Source of the DNA: an uncultured Bacteroidales bacterium
Lineage (GTDB): Bacteria > Bacteroidota > Bacteroidia > Bacteroidales > UBA932
Length of the DNA stretch: 6,326 nt
Reading direction: 5' to 3'
NCBI GenBank assembly: GCA_927798505.1
Contig: CAKMNE010000091.1
Coordinates: 1 to 6,326 of the forward strand
The notes under the pieces are model-generated. The model was given only the letters and a program-made list of their open reading frames with translations, searched no databases and had not been told where the DNA came from. The position numbers and the translations under genes are program-made. Each line of letters opens with the position of its first letter. Within the stretch, counting starts at the first letter, position 1. Shown here in pieces: positions 6,272-6,326 of this stretch.

Positions 6272-6326
6272 ATGAAGAAAGGAATTCATCCCGAAAACTA
6301 CCGTCTTGTAGCTTTCAAGGATATGT
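6272..6326 (+). CDS. rpmE2: 50S ribosomal protein L31 type B, N-terminal fragment
   Basis: Eighteen codons are visible before the right edge. The peptide begins MKKGIHPENYR and continues LVAFKDM, which is the start of type B L31 as I know it from Bacteroidetes and from E. coli YkgM (the IHPE segment followed by V-x-F-x-D). L31 binds the large ribosomal subunit and helps bridge the two subunits. The zinc-binding cysteines that separate zinc-containing from zinc-free L31 forms cannot be judged, because they would lie largely beyond the visible part. The gene has its own promoter just upstream and is therefore probably a separate transcription unit from the redox genes. The frame is open at the edge, so the rest of the gene lies outside the window. 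Confidence 0.9.
   Translation, partial: MKKGIHPENYRLVAFKDM

Noticed and set aside
1..6326. CRISPR arrays, insertion sequences, tRNA or rRNA genes, attachment sites
   Set aside because: The window is almost completely filled by six intact or edge-cut coding regions; I saw no direct repeat series, transposase, terminal inverted repeats or RNA gene.

Overview
The window looks like a chromosomal segment from a Bacteroidales (Bacteroidetes) bacterium; I cannot resolve the genus. The clues are the protein types (a Bacteroidetes-style LptF/LptG permease, a NupG-like permease, a GxDLY-type SGNH hydrolase, a type B ribosomal protein L31), the near absence of Shine-Dalgarno sequences before the starts, and a promoter near the right end that fits the Bacteroidetes consensus (TAnnTTTG with a TTG about 19 bases upstream). 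All genes read on the plus strand, and no stretch longer than about 50 bases is non-coding.

Layout: (1) the 3' five-sixths of an LptF/LptG-family lipopolysaccharide-transport permease, cut by the left edge; (2) a 12-helix nucleoside:proton symporter of the NupG/XapB type after a 16-base gap; (3) a secreted SGNH/GDSL hydrolase after a 25-base gap; (4) a 500-residue membrane polyferredoxin that fuses a NapH-like quinol dehydrogenase to a NapG-like four-cluster ferredoxin through an internal twin-arginine signal; (5) a Tat-exported lipoprotein aldo/keto reductase with two C-terminal [4Fe-4S] motifs; (6) after a promoter, the first 18 codons of ribosomal protein L31 type B. Genes 3/4 and 4/5 overlap by four bases (ATGA), and I found no convincing promoter or terminator inside the block, so genes 1-5, or at least 3-5, are probably co-transcribed.

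The most interesting part is 3346-6221. The polyferredoxin has CxxxCP motifs and two ferredoxin-type cysteine sets predicted on the cytoplasmic side, then an RRRFL Tat motif, then four more cluster motifs predicted in the periplasm. The next gene is an aldo/keto reductase with its own Tat signal, a lipobox and two cluster motifs. Aldo/keto reductases normally use NAD(P)H, which is not available in the periplasm. The arrangement therefore suggests a membrane wire that carries electrons from quinol or cytoplasmic ferredoxin to an exported reductase (or the reverse). The substrate is unknown. The secreted esterase just upstream may be functionally linked. The parts are seen in the sequence; the circuit is inferred.
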